The position numbers and the translations under genes are program-made. This document shows positions 7,393-14,240 of a stretch of DNA of 16,121 nucleotides, piece by piece. The notes beneath the pieces were generated by a model. That model did not search any database. It was not told where the DNA came from and saw only the letters and a program-made list of their open reading frames with translations. This DNA is from Methanomicrobiales archaeon (lineage in GTDB: Archaea; Halobacteriota; Methanomicrobia; Methanomicrobiales; Methanoculleaceae), in the NCBI GenBank assembly GCA_019136335.1, contig JAGVUK010000166.1:1-16121 (forward strand), written 5' to 3'. Every line of letters begins with the position of its first letter. Position 1 is the stretch's first letter.

Positions 7393-7406
7393 AACCATAT
7401 ATGGTT
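7393..7406 (+). promoter_or_regulatory. 14-bp palindromic TATA promoter of glycosylation operon
   Basis: AACCATATATGGTT is a perfect 14-bp palindrome containing the TATA box. Its centre lies 22 nt before the ATG at 7422, placing the expected transcript start at or just before that codon. The ATG inside the palindrome (7401) would lie within the TATA box and is therefore not a plausible start. No Shine-Dalgarno precedes 7422. Confidence 0.6.
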
Positions 7407-7421
7407 TCGGCAGTAAACAGT

Positions 7422-8741
7422 ATGAACGTGAAAACGGCGGTACTGGGCGGCGGTCTCACCGGGGTCACGCTGGCCCGCCTGCTCCACGAACGGGGCGACG
7501 ACGTGACCGTTCTCGAACGCGGCGAGACGATCGGGGGGCTCTGCCGCTCGAAGACGGAGGCGGGTTTCACGTTCGATGTCGGGGGGTCGCACATCATCTT
7601 CTCCCGCGACGCGGAAGTCCTCTCCTTCATGCTCTCGGTCCTCGGCGGGAACGCCGACCGGCGGAAACGGAATACGAAGATCCTCTATAAAGGGCGCTAC
7701 GTCAAATATCCCTTCGAGAACGGCCTTGCGGATCTGCCCGCCGAAGACCGTTTCTTCTGCATCAACGAGTTCGTGAAAAACCTCATCGCCATCGAGAAAG
7801 GCGAGGTCCCGCCGCCGACGAACTTCGCCGAGTGGATCGTCTCCACCTTCGGCCGGGGCATCGCCGACTGCTACATGCTCCCCTACAACGAGAAGATCTG
7901 GAACTACCCGGCGGACCGGATGTCGCACCACTGGGTGGAAGGGCGGATCCCGCGCCCGCCGGTCGAGGACATCATCCGCTCGGCCGTCGGGATCGAGACC
8001 GAAGGTTACGTCCACCAGGCGGTCTTCTCCTACCCGGTGCAGGGCGGGATCGAGGCTTTGATCCACGCGATCGCAGAACCGGTCCTCCCCGCCGTCCGGA
8101 CCAACTTTGCCGTCACCTCCATCCGCGAGGAGGACGGCGGGTTCGCCGTCAGCGACGGCAAAGAGATCGTCCGTGCAGACCGCCTGATATCGACCATCCC
8201 CCTCCAGAACCTGCTCCCGTGTCTTTCGGGCGTCCCGGCCGAGGTGCAGGCGGCGTGCGACGCCCTCCGGTACAACTCCCTCTGCTCGGTCTTCATCGGG
8301 CTTGAGGGAGAGGTCCCCGACATATCCTGGCTCTACGTCCCCGACGAGGCGACCGGGCTCTTCAACCGGGTATCGTTCCCCTCTAACTACAGCAGCAAGG
8401 TCGCCCCGCGGGGCCACTCCTCGATCCTTGCCGAGATCACCTACAACGATGGAGACCGCATCTCCCGGATGACGGACGCCGACCTGATCGACCATACCGT
8501 CAGATCGCTCGTCGCCGCCGGGCTCGTCCCCTCCCCTGATGCGGTCGTCTACACCGGCGTCGAGCGGCAGGAGTTCGCTTACGTCGTCTATGATATCGAT
8601 TACCAGAAAAACATCAGGATCGTCAGGGAGTTCTGCCGGGAGCGGGGGATCGACCTCGTCGGCCGGTTCTCCCGGTTCGAGTACCTCAACATGGACGGCT
8701 GCATCCGGAGCACCCTCGACTTCGTGAGGGGGGGCGGATGA
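7422..8741 (+). CDS. FAD-dependent UDP-galactopyranose mutase-like / protoporphyrinogen oxidase-like protein
   Basis: A 439-aa flavoprotein. The N-terminal Rossmann motif GGGLTG (9-14) with the FAD-ribose-binding E32 and IGGLCRS (37-43), then FDVGGSHIIFS, places it among amine-oxidase-fold proteins related to UDP-galactopyranose mutase. LPYNEKIW (Y155-W160) and YPVQGGIEAL are typical of mutase-like members found in polysaccharide gene clusters. It may make a furanose nucleotide sugar or modify a sugar or lipid intermediate; substrate is unknown. An in-frame ATG at 7401 exists, but the TATA palindrome covers it, so I chose 7422 (MNVKTAV), which begins right at the first beta strand. The stop overlaps the next gene (ATGA at 8738-8741). 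The two following glycosyltransferases support a role in glycoconjugate synthesis; cytoplasmic. Confidence 0.85.
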   Translation: MNVKTAVLGGGLTGVTLARLLHERGDDVTVLERGETIGGLCRSKTEAGFTFDVGGSHIIFSRDAEVLSFMLSVLGGNADRRKRNTKILYKGRYVKYPFENGLADLPAEDRFFCINEFVKNLIAIEKGEVPPPTNFAEWIVSTFGRGIADCYMLPYNEKIWNYPADRMSHHWVEGRIPRPPVEDIIRSAVGIETEGYVHQAVFSYPVQGGIEALIHAIAEPVLPAVRTNFAVTSIREEDGGFAVSDGKEIVRADRLISTIPLQNLLPCLSGVPAEVQAACDALRYNSLCSVFIGLEGEVPDISWLYVPDEATGLFNRVSFPSNYSSKVAPRGHSSILAEITYNDGDRISRMTDADLIDHTVRSLVAAGLVPSPDAVVYTGVERQEFAYVVYDIDYQKNIRIVREFCRERGIDLVGRFSRFEYLNMDGCIRSTLDFVRGGG

Positions 8742-9715
8742 AGGTCAACATATTCGTCGAAGATTTCCGTTTCCTGCGCTACATCGGGTGCGCAACGGCT
8801 GCAAGAACCCTGTACAACCACCTTGCCCGGCTCCCCGACATGGAGGTCTCCCGCAACCTCTACCACGGCGACTTCGACCTGACCCACTACCACACCTTCG
8901 GGCCCTGGGCGATGTACCACCTGAAGTTCACCGAAGGCGTGAAGGTCCTGACCGCCCACTCGACTCCTCGGGTAAACGAGGGGAACGTCGCCTTCTCAAA
9001 GAGGATCAACACGATATACCCAAAGATCTACCGGCAGTTCGACCATATCATAACGATATCGGAGCCCTGCCACCGCGAGACCGAACAGCTCGTTCCCGAA
9101 GTCCCAAAGACCCTCATCCCGAACGGCATCGACCGGGCGTACTTCAAGCGGGACAAAAAGAAGAGGAAGTCGTTTCGCGACGAGTACGAGATCGAACCCG
9201 GTCAGAGAGTGGTGCTCTCCGTCGGCCAGCAGACTCCCCGGAAAGGCATCTACGACTTCTTCAAGCTCGCCGACCAGCACCCTGATACGACCTGGGTCTG
9301 GGTGGGCGGGTTCCCCTACGGGACGCTCTCAAAGGATTACGCGAAGATCCAGATGCAGAAGACGCATTCCCACGCAAACGTCATCTTCACCGGGGTCATC
9401 GACGACATATCCCGGGCGTACAGCGGGGCAGACGTCTTCTTCATGCCGTCGCACGCCGAGACGTTCGGCCTCGTGATCGTCGAGGCTCTCTCGGCGGGCC
9501 TCCCGGTCATCGCCCGGGATATCTTCGAGTTCCGGGAGATCTTCGGGGACTCGGTCCTCTTCTTTGGGGATCTCGACGAGGCGCGGGCCCTCGTGAACGA
9601 CGATGCGGCCCTGCACCGCTGCGCCGCCAGGGCCCGCAAATCGACAGAGAACTACGACATCACGCTTATAGCACAGCGGCATCAACAACTATACCGGGAG
9701 TTGATCGAGGGATGA
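8738..9715 (+). CDS. Glycosyltransferase family 4 (GT-B fold)
   Basis: A 325-aa retaining-type glycosyltransferase. The C-terminal GT-B domain shows VVLSVGQQTPRKGIYDFFKL, then YSGADVFFMPSHAETFGLVI with E241-X7-E249, the nucleotide-sugar-binding EX7E motif of GT4. The N-terminal domain is short, and includes LTAHSTPRVNEG and ITISEPCHRET, as in GT4 enzymes that glucosylate lipids; overall length is shorter than the usual 350-400 aa, but both ends look intact. It starts inside the stop of the mutase-like gene and ends inside the start of the GT2 gene (ATGA at 9712-9715), so the three are translationally coupled. Donor and acceptor are not predictable; glycolipid or surface polysaccharide is most likely. 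Probably peripheral at the inner membrane face; no TM segment. Confidence 0.92.
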   Translation: MKVNIFVEDFRFLRYIGCATAARTLYNHLARLPDMEVSRNLYHGDFDLTHYHTFGPWAMYHLKFTEGVKVLTAHSTPRVNEGNVAFSKRINTIYPKIYRQFDHIITISEPCHRETEQLVPEVPKTLIPNGIDRAYFKRDKKKRKSFRDEYEIEPGQRVVLSVGQQTPRKGIYDFFKLADQHPDTTWVWVGGFPYGTLSKDYAKIQMQKTHSHANVIFTGVIDDISRAYSGADVFFMPSHAETFGLVIVEALSAGLPVIARDIFEFREIFGDSVLFFGDLDEARALVNDDAALHRCAARARKSTENYDITLIAQRHQQLYRELIEG

Positions 9716-10410
9716 TCTCGGTCGTCGTTCCGACGTACAACGAAGAACAGAACATCGAGCGCTGCCTGCAGTCTCTCGCCGACCAGACGGTCCCGCGGGA
9801 GGCCTACGAGATCATCGTCGTCGACGGGAACTCAAAGGACCGGACCCGGGAGCTTGCGGAACCCCTCGCGGACAGGGTCTTTGTCCAGACGAGCAAACGG
9901 GTCGGGGGCGCGCGAAACGACGGGGCGATGGCCTCCGCGGGCGATATCATCGCGACGACCGACGCCGACTGTATCCTCCCCCGCGACTGGGTGGAGAGGA
10001 TCGCAAAGAACTTTGAGGAGCGCGAGATCGTGCAGCTCTACGGCACGGTCTACCCGATCGAGGGGGGGTTCCGGAACCACCTCTCGCTCTCTGGCGCAAA
10101 CGCCTTCTCGCGCCTCGGTTACCACACCCGGACGATCTACTTCACCCTCGGGTGCAACACGGCGTTCGACCGTGAGGCGTTCGTCCGGGCGGGGATGTAC
10201 CGTTGCATCGACGCCGGGGACGACCTTGAGATAGCGCAACGGATGCGTAAACTCGGCAAAGTCTATCTCGACCCCGATCTCGCGGTCGGGTTCTCGATGC
10301 GGCGCTACCAGCAGTTCGGGACGCTCAAGTCGATATCGGAATGGCTGTATATCGTCCTCCGCGGCGGCGACGCCGGCGGCGTCTCCTACTCGCAGCGGGA
10401 GTACAGGTAG
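9712..10410 (+). CDS. Glycosyltransferase family 2 (GT-A fold)
   Basis: A 232-aa GT2 enzyme. It opens ISVVVPTYNEEQNIERCLQS, the nucleotide-binding start of GT2, continues EIIVVDGNSKDRT, and has the metal-binding D84-A85-D86 in TTDADC, then GANAFSRLGY and an acceptor-side acidic motif CIDAGDDLEIAQRM, where the catalytic base (ED-type) is expected. It lacks TM helices, so it would transfer one sugar to a lipid or glycan on the cytoplasmic face, not extrude a polymer. Coupled by ATGA overlap to the GT4 gene. The stop at 10408-10410 is only 2 nt before the thioesterase start. Confidence 0.93.
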   Translation: MISVVVPTYNEEQNIERCLQSLADQTVPREAYEIIVVDGNSKDRTRELAEPLADRVFVQTSKRVGGARNDGAMASAGDIIATTDADCILPRDWVERIAKNFEEREIVQLYGTVYPIEGGFRNHLSLSGANAFSRLGYHTRTIYFTLGCNTAFDREAFVRAGMYRCIDAGDDLEIAQRMRKLGKVYLDPDLAVGFSMRRYQQFGTLKSISEWLYIVLRGGDAGGVSYSQREYR

Positions 10411-10412
10411 GC

Positions 10413-10859
10413 GTGACGGCTGAGCGACCCACCCCGGAGTCCTCTGCCGATGTGGTCCGCCGGTTTGACGCCTGCGGGTTTGCGCGCCTCCTCGGCCTCG
10501 AAACCGCCGGGGCGACGGGCGGGTGCGTCAGGGTGATCATGCGGACGGAGGGCATGGAGAACGCCCACGGCACGACTCACGGGGGCGCGATCTTCGCTCT
10601 TGCTGACCACGCGTTCGGCATCGCCGGAAACCTGGACGGGGTGGACCAGACGGCGATCTCCGCTCATATCCGCTATTTTTCCCCGCCGGCGACGGGCACG
10701 CTCGAGGCGGTCGCCCGCAAGGTTTCGGAGACGGAGAGGACGTCGGTATATGCGGTGGACGTCTTCTCGGGCGACCGCCGGGTCGCCTCGTTTGAGGGGA
10801 TCGGGTTCAAGACCGGGGCCGTCCCGGAGCGGGGGTGGGGGGCAGGTCCTGGTGCGTGA
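10413..10859 (+). CDS. PaaI-type hotdog-fold thioesterase
   Basis: A 148-aa hotdog-fold protein expected to hydrolyse acyl- or aryl-CoA thioesters. The signature is N50-AHGTTHGGAIFALAD65, the central helix motif (HGG...LAD) of PaaI/YbgC-like enzymes, followed by ISAHIRYFSPPATGTLEAVA on the sheet. I chose GTG 10413 (TAERPTPES...); longer in-frame versions would run back into the GT2 gene with an Arg-rich, implausible N-terminus. GGGAG at 10397-10401 is a possible ribosome site. The 2-nt spacing to GT2 puts it in the same transcript, although its chemistry has no obvious link to glycosylation; it may simply be carried along, or act on an acyl-CoA used for a lipid or glycan modification. Confidence 0.87.
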   Translation: MTAERPTPESSADVVRRFDACGFARLLGLETAGATGGCVRVIMRTEGMENAHGTTHGGAIFALADHAFGIAGNLDGVDQTAISAHIRYFSPPATGTLEAVARKVSETERTSVYAVDVFSGDRRVASFEGIGFKTGAVPERGWGAGPGA

Positions 10860-10894
10860 GGAGGACCGCCCATACCGCCCACGGCCTTCGCGGC

Positions 10895-10916
10895 AACGTT
10901 GCACGTGAACGTTTTT
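10895..10916 (+). terminator. Stem-loop plus T-run after thioesterase
   Basis: AACGTT (10895-10900), 7-nt loop GCACGTG, AACGTT (10908-10913) running into T12-T16 (10912-10916 TTTTT). It lies 36 nt after the thioesterase stop and just before the convergent msrA end, so it closes the rightward operon. Confidence 0.6.
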
Positions 10917-10930
10917 GATGCGACGGTCAC

Positions 10931-11422
10931 CTACACAACCCTGCAGTGCCCGCCCCCGTGTTTCGCGAAGTACTGCTGGTGGTACTCCTCGGCCCGCCAG
11001 AACGTCCCCGCGGGCTCGATCGCGGTGACGATGGGGCGCCTGAACCTTCCCGATCGTTCCACCGCCGCTTTCGACGCCCGTGCCGCCGCCTCCTGCTCCG
11101 GGGTATGGTAGAAGATCACCGACCGGTACTGCGTCCCGATATCGGGCCCCTGCCGGTTCAGCGTGGTCGGGTCGTGGGCGCTCCAGAAGGCGTTGAGGAG
11201 GTCGCGGTACGAAACCTCTCCGGGGTCGTAGGTCACCTGCACGACCTCGGCGTGCCCGGTCTTCCCGGTGCAGACCTCAGGGTAGGTCGGGTTCTCGAGG
11301 GTGCCCCCCATGAATCCCACCGCCGTATCCACGACGCCGTGGACCTCCCGAAACGTCTCCTCGACGCCCCAGAAACACCCCGCGCCGAACGTAGCTTTCT
11401 CGATCATCTTCTCGGGTGCCAT
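10931..11422 (-). CDS. msrA: Peptide-methionine (S)-S-oxide reductase MsrA
   Basis: A 163-aa repair enzyme that reduces the S-epimer of methionine sulfoxide in proteins and free Met-SO, using thioredoxin-type reductants. The catalytic motif GAGCFWGVEE places the active cysteine at C16; VGFMGG, TGHAEVVQVTYDP, DPTTLNRQGPDIGTQYRS and AEEYHQQYF are all family hallmarks. The C-terminal GGGHC (C160) supplies a resolving cysteine. I start at ATG 11422 (MAPEKMIEKATFGAGC); ATG 11407 (MIEKATFG) is also possible, and an in-frame ATG 30 codons upstream (11512) would run through the promoter region. It is divergent from the DUF2148 gene with a shared 98-bp intergenic region, and convergent with the thioesterase. 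Cytoplasmic; role in oxygen stress of an anaerobe. Confidence 0.96.
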   Translation of the reverse strand: MAPEKMIEKATFGAGCFWGVEETFREVHGVVDTAVGFMGGTLENPTYPEVCTGKTGHAEVVQVTYDPGEVSYRDLLNAFWSAHDPTTLNRQGPDIGTQYRSVIFYHTPEQEAAARASKAAVERSGRFRRPIVTAIEPAGTFWRAEEYHQQYFAKHGGGHCRVV

Positions 11423-11489
11423 GATATCCCCGGTATTCGGCCGGTCTTTCCGAAAAATGTATCGATACCCCGACTCCCCGGAGGGCATA

Positions 11490-11502
11490 CCCTTATCTTT
11501 AT
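11490..11502 (+). promoter_or_regulatory. TATA box of DUF2148-mptG unit
   Basis: CCTTATCTTTATC lies 20-30 nt before the ATG at 11521, with no Shine-Dalgarno in between, suggesting a leaderless transcript. The in-frame GTG at 11506 falls upstream of the expected transcript start. Confidence 0.5.
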
Positions 11503-11520
11503 CCGGTGCCACCTACTCCC

Positions 11521-12072
11521 ATGGTCTTTGAGTCAGACGCCGTGGAGACGGTAGCCCGGCTGATGGCGCTCTCTGCGCGCACCGCTCCGAAAGCACGGGG
11601 GATCGACGTGATCCGGACGATGATCGTCACCGGGGATGACCGGAGCGCGCTTGCCGGGGCGATGCGGGAGTATGGTGAACGGCATAACGCCGGGTTCTTC
11701 ATCCGGGATGCGGGCAACGTCGAGGCAAGCGACGCCTGCCTCCTCATCGGCTCGCTCCTCGCCGACGCCGTGGGCCTCGACTGCGGTGGGTGCGGGTATC
11801 CCACCTGTGCGGAGATGCTCGAGGCGCAGGGGAGGCCTCTCCCGCAGGCAACCCCGTTCCGCGGCCCGAATTGTGTCGTCAGGATGGCGGACATCGGGAT
11901 CGCGGTCGGCTCGGCGGTAAAGACCGCGAGCATCCACAACGTCGACAACCGGGTCATGTACTCGGTCGGCGTCGGCGCGCTCTCGCTTGGGTGGCTCGAA
12001 GGGTGCGGCGTCGCCTACGGCATTCCGCTCCGGGCATCTGGAAAGGATATCTTCTTTGACCGCACACGCTGA
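11521..12072 (+). CDS. DUF2148 ferredoxin-domain protein
   Basis: A 183-aa protein of the archaeal/bacterial DUF2148 family (annotated as containing a ferredoxin-like domain, function unknown). The core motif is LDCGGCGYPTCAEM, giving C88-X2-C91-X4-C96 with a distal C118 in GPNCVVRM. CGGCGYPTC is the same local motif as the 4Fe-4S domain of RnfB and the corrinoid iron-sulfur protein, so a 4Fe-4S cluster is likely. Further cysteines are C73 and C162. Hydrophobic Gly-rich segments near 124-135 and 150-166 are probably buried core, not TM. Start at ATG 11521 (MVFESDAVETVA) fits a TATA box 20-30 nt upstream; a GTG at 11506 was rejected. The gene is followed after 14 nt by the MptG-like gene and is probably co-transcribed. 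Confidence 0.9.
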   Translation: MVFESDAVETVARLMALSARTAPKARGIDVIRTMIVTGDDRSALAGAMREYGERHNAGFFIRDAGNVEASDACLLIGSLLADAVGLDCGGCGYPTCAEMLEAQGRPLPQATPFRGPNCVVRMADIGIAVGSAVKTASIHNVDNRVMYSVGVGALSLGWLEGCGVAYGIPLRASGKDIFFDRTR

Positions 12073-12086
12073 AACGAAGTGACAAA

Positions 12087-13169
12087 ATGCCCATCATGAA
12101 GATCCGCGGAGGGGATCTCGACCTCGTCGAGTACGAGTTCACCTCCTTCTCCCCCGGCGAGCATATCAGGCCGTGCGGGCTCCAGAAAGAGTACCGGCTC
12201 GCGCCGGTTGCCGGCACCGTCGTCGTCCGCGCCCCGGCGAGGATCCACCTCACCGTGCTCGACATGAACCGGTTCTCCCCGGACCACCCCGGCGGGGGCG
12301 GGATCGGGTTTGCCATCGGGGTCTACTGTACCGCTGAGGTCGAGTGTACGCCGTCAGGGCTCTCGATCGACTACTCCCGCGAACCGATCCTCCGGCACTT
12401 TGTGGAGGCGTTCCGGCAGGTCGTCGGCTACACGGGCGGATTCCGGATCCGGGCGCGCGACCACCAGTACGAGCACGTGGGGCTCGGGTCCACGAGCACC
12501 ATCCTGATTGCGGTCGCAAACGCTCTCAATACCGCCGTGGGCTCGCCGCTGACCCCCGACGAGCTCCGCCTGCTCCTCGGCAACAACTTCGTCGAGGAGA
12601 CGGAGGCCGGGAACGTCGCGTTCGGGTTCGAGACCGGCGTCGGCCCCGCCGCGAGCACCTACGGCGGGATGGCGGTGATGGGCGATGATCTCGCGCTCGT
12701 CTACCGGCACCCCTTCGGGACGGGGAAACAAGTCTATATCGTCATACCGTCCTCCGGCGTCTCGTCGGCGGGGGAGAAGGAGTTCGACCTCCTGATGAAC
12801 AAGGCCCGGACCCTCGATTACCGCGACCGCGCGCTGAAGTCCTATCTCATCCTGATGGACCTCATCCCGGCGCTGGAGCGCGGGGACCTTGCAACAGTCG
12901 GCGACGTCGTCTGGGAGATCGAGTTCCGGGGCTCGAAACGCGCCGAGGTGGAGCATCACGGCTTTGAGATCTACCGTTATATGGCGGCGCTCCGGGATGC
13001 CGGGCTCGAGTTCGTCGGCATGAGCTCGGTCGGCCCCTCCATCGCGGTCATCACCGGCCGGCCGGAGGAGGAGGTGGCAGAGATCCTCGCAAAGGCGGGG
13101 CTCCGGATCGCGATCGCGACGACGGTGGATAACGAGGGGTTGAAGATCCGGGTGGAAGAGCGGGCATAG
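12087..13169 (+). CDS. mptG: Beta-ribofuranosylaminobenzene 5'-phosphate synthase family protein (GHMP fold)
   Basis: A 360-aa GHMP-superfamily protein. RFAP synthase condenses PRPP with 4-aminobenzoate, losing CO2 and PPi, as an early committed step of (tetrahydro)methanopterin synthesis. Supporting sequence: RAPARIHLTVLDMNRFSPDH, the RIHLTL-D signature of this family, then GGGGIGFAI; the phosphate-loop-like EHVGLGSTST (G132-S135); VEETEAGNVAFGFETGVGPA; and a C-terminal VGMSSVGPSIAVIT loop. About 45 residues precede the RIHLT core, more than in the shortest homologues; ATG 12096 is an alternative start. GTGA at 12079-12082 may act as a weak ribosome site. It follows the DUF2148 gene by 14 nt, probably one operon, closed by a T-run. 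A GHMP paralogue with another substrate cannot be excluded. Confidence 0.78.
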   Translation: MPIMKIRGGDLDLVEYEFTSFSPGEHIRPCGLQKEYRLAPVAGTVVVRAPARIHLTVLDMNRFSPDHPGGGGIGFAIGVYCTAEVECTPSGLSIDYSREPILRHFVEAFRQVVGYTGGFRIRARDHQYEHVGLGSTSTILIAVANALNTAVGSPLTPDELRLLLGNNFVEETEAGNVAFGFETGVGPAASTYGGMAVMGDDLALVYRHPFGTGKQVYIVIPSSGVSSAGEKEFDLLMNKARTLDYRDRALKSYLILMDLIPALERGDLATVGDVVWEIEFRGSKRAEVEHHGFEIYRYMAALRDAGLEFVGMSSVGPSIAVITGRPEEEVAEILAKAGLRIAIATTVDNEGLKIRVEERA

Positions 13170-13182
13170 GGCGGCTACCCGG

Positions 13183-13216
13183 CCTCAAAATCTCATTTTT
13201 ATTCCGGCAAAATATG
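13183..13216. terminator. Bidirectional T-rich region between convergent genes
   Basis: On the plus strand TTTTTATT (13196-13203) lies 27 nt after the mptG stop. On the minus strand T-runs (complements of AAAA at 13187-13190 and 13209-13212) follow the stop of the small membrane protein at 13241. The two convergent genes probably share it. Confidence 0.5.
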
Positions 13217-13240
13217 TCACCGAGAGGTTCAATTATTCGT

Positions 13241-13468
13241 TTACGTCCCGTCGCGCCTCGCACTGAGGATAACGACTACAATCCCGATGATGAAGGCAAC
13301 CACCCCGGTTGCTGCCCAGAACAGTGATCTGCCCACGATTGGTTCGCAATTCGCGACACAGAGTATCGGACGCATCTGAATAAGTGCTGCGCCTTGTAGG
13401 AGCCAGAGCAGACCAAGGAGTGCAATAAAGGCGCCGACGAGCACGCCCACAACCTGTATTGGTTTCAT
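13241..13468 (-). CDS. Small two-TM membrane protein
   Basis: A 75-aa protein of unknown function with two predicted TM helices (about residues 5-28 and 49-69) and a short loop holding two cysteines (ILCVANCEPIVGR). The N-terminus MKPIQVVGVLVGAFIALLG and the motif LLWLLQGA resemble small LLWxLQG-type membrane proteins common in bacteria, a family-level impression only. The C-terminus is charged (SARRDGT). ATG 13468 follows an AT-rich promoter (AATATAAAATAAT on the minus strand, 13488-13500) by about 25 nt, consistent with leaderless transcription. Base composition is more AT-rich than the flanking housekeeping genes. Single gene, convergent with mptG. Confidence 0.7.
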   Translation of the reverse strand: MKPIQVVGVLVGAFIALLGLLWLLQGAALIQMRPILCVANCEPIVGRSLFWAATGVVAFIIGIVVVILSARRDGT

Positions 13469-13485
13469 TCCTAATCCGTTGCTGT

Positions 13486-13500
13486 GGATTATTTTATATT
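13486..13500 (-). promoter_or_regulatory. TATA box of the small two-TM gene
   Basis: On the minus strand the sequence reads AATATAAAATAATCC, located 18-32 nt before the ATG at 13468. It is the strongest TATA-like element near this gene. Confidence 0.5.
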
Positions 13501-13511
13501 AAAATTACGAA

Positions 13512-13543
13512 CATCACAGACAGATGCCGGAGAACATGTGATG
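13512..13543. repeat. 7-bp inverted repeat in divergent intergenic region
   Basis: CATCACA (13512-13518) and TGTGATG (13537-13543) are perfect inverted repeats with an 18-nt spacer. They lie about 45-75 nt upstream of the small membrane protein gene and may be a regulator site. The rest of the 252-bp divergent region (13469-13720) holds a second TATA-like CTATATGG (13625-13632) with no start codon at the expected distance, and no gene I can support. Confidence 0.3.
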
Positions 13544-13685
13544 CCGCGATCGTCATAGGGGGCTTATACCCATACCGTATCGAAATCCTTTGCGCAAACT
13601 CGCTCCCGGTAGACGGATGGGCACCTATATGGGCACATCGCTCAACAGCCACCGTCTTCCCGGCATTGCAGATTTTATAGAAATC

Positions 13686-13699
13686 ATCTTATAATACAT
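13686..13699 (+). promoter_or_regulatory. TATA box of the 161-aa gene
   Basis: ATCTTATAATACAT lies about 25-30 nt before the ATG at 13721, which has no Shine-Dalgarno. This supports a leaderless transcript starting at or next to 13721. Confidence 0.55.
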
Positions 13700-13720
13700 G
13701 CCGGATACTGACTTCTGGTA

Positions 13721-14206
13721 ATGCATATGGAACTGAGGGTGCAATTTACAGATGACGAATGGAGGAACCTCGTCAGTTTACCGTACGCGATCTCAATGGC
13801 GGTTATTGTCGCTGCACCATCGGTCCTGGGTGCGTGGGGCGAAATGAAAGCCATGATACAGGAACCCACACACCTGGCAGCCGCAAGCGGCAGTGCTCTG
13901 GTCGGCCTCATATCGGCCGAGATGCAATCAAAGGGAAAGGAGTTGATTAAAGAGCAACAGGACCTGATGAAGCACGACCAGACGGGCTACAGGAATACAA
14001 CCATCAAGGCGGCAAAATCTGCTTCCTCAACCCTGTCCAGGGTATCTCCCGACGAGGCAATGGCTTACAAAAAGTGGTCGCTGGCGATAGGCCGGAAGGT
14101 TGCCGAAGCAGCAAAGGAGCATGGCGTTGCTATTAGTGAGCCGGAAGAGGCGGTCCTCGGCGAGATCTCCGACGCTTTCGGCATCAGTGCAGAGATCGCC
14201 GCTTAA
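13721..14206 (+). CDS. Function-unknown 161-aa protein (FTxxEW...SEAE-type family)
   Basis: A soluble-looking, mainly helical 161-aa protein. The layout FTDDEWRNLVSLPYAISMAV, a central variable helix, then STLSRVSPDEAMAYKKWSLA, a KVAEAAKEHGVAISEPEEAV segment and a terminal LGEISDAFGIS matches a family I recall from cyanobacteria and chloroflexi (FTPEEW..L...P...GMAV; AF..WL..IA.RVAEA..EGG; VS.AE...L.EI..ALG). Members usually begin with this helix and have no assigned function. The hydrophobic stretch at about 24-38 is moderate and probably buried. ATG 13721 (MHMELRVQF) fits the TATA box; ATG 13727 is a near alternative. Less GC-rich than neighbours, together with the adjacent two-TM gene, so an acquired pair is plausible but not shown. 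No operon partner: a T-rich terminator follows. Confidence 0.75.
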   Translation: MHMELRVQFTDDEWRNLVSLPYAISMAVIVAAPSVLGAWGEMKAMIQEPTHLAAASGSALVGLISAEMQSKGKELIKEQQDLMKHDQTGYRNTTIKAAKSASSTLSRVSPDEAMAYKKWSLAIGRKVAEAAKEHGVAISEPEEAVLGEISDAFGISAEIAA

Positions 14207-14224
14207 GGAGGGAGAACTGAAGCG

Positions 14225-14240
14225 CTCTTTTCATTTTTCC
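14225..14240 (+). terminator. T-rich terminator after the 161-aa gene
   Basis: CTCTTTTCATTTTTCC contains T4 (14228-14231) and T5 (14234-14238), starting about 20 nt after the stop codon. The remaining spacer to 14430 has a TATA-like CATTTTATCC (14271-14280) followed by only a 15-codon frame at 14300, and no gene I can support. Confidence 0.5.

Noticed and set aside
5709..8495. Very long minus-strand open frame of 928 codons
   Set aside because: A GC-bias artefact antisense to three well-supported genes; Asp/Arg/Val-rich without recognisable motifs.
10341..10412. Longer N-terminus for the thioesterase
   Set aside because: It lies within the GT2 gene and encodes a poly-arginine stretch; GTG 10413 gives the normal family length.
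11423..11512. Longer N-terminus for msrA
   Set aside because: The added 30 residues are not MsrA-like and would cover the shared promoter region with the DUF2148 gene.
13459..13680. 73-codon plus-strand frame antisense to the promoter of the two-TM gene
   Set aside because: Runs through two promoter regions with no ribosome site or recognisable sequence.
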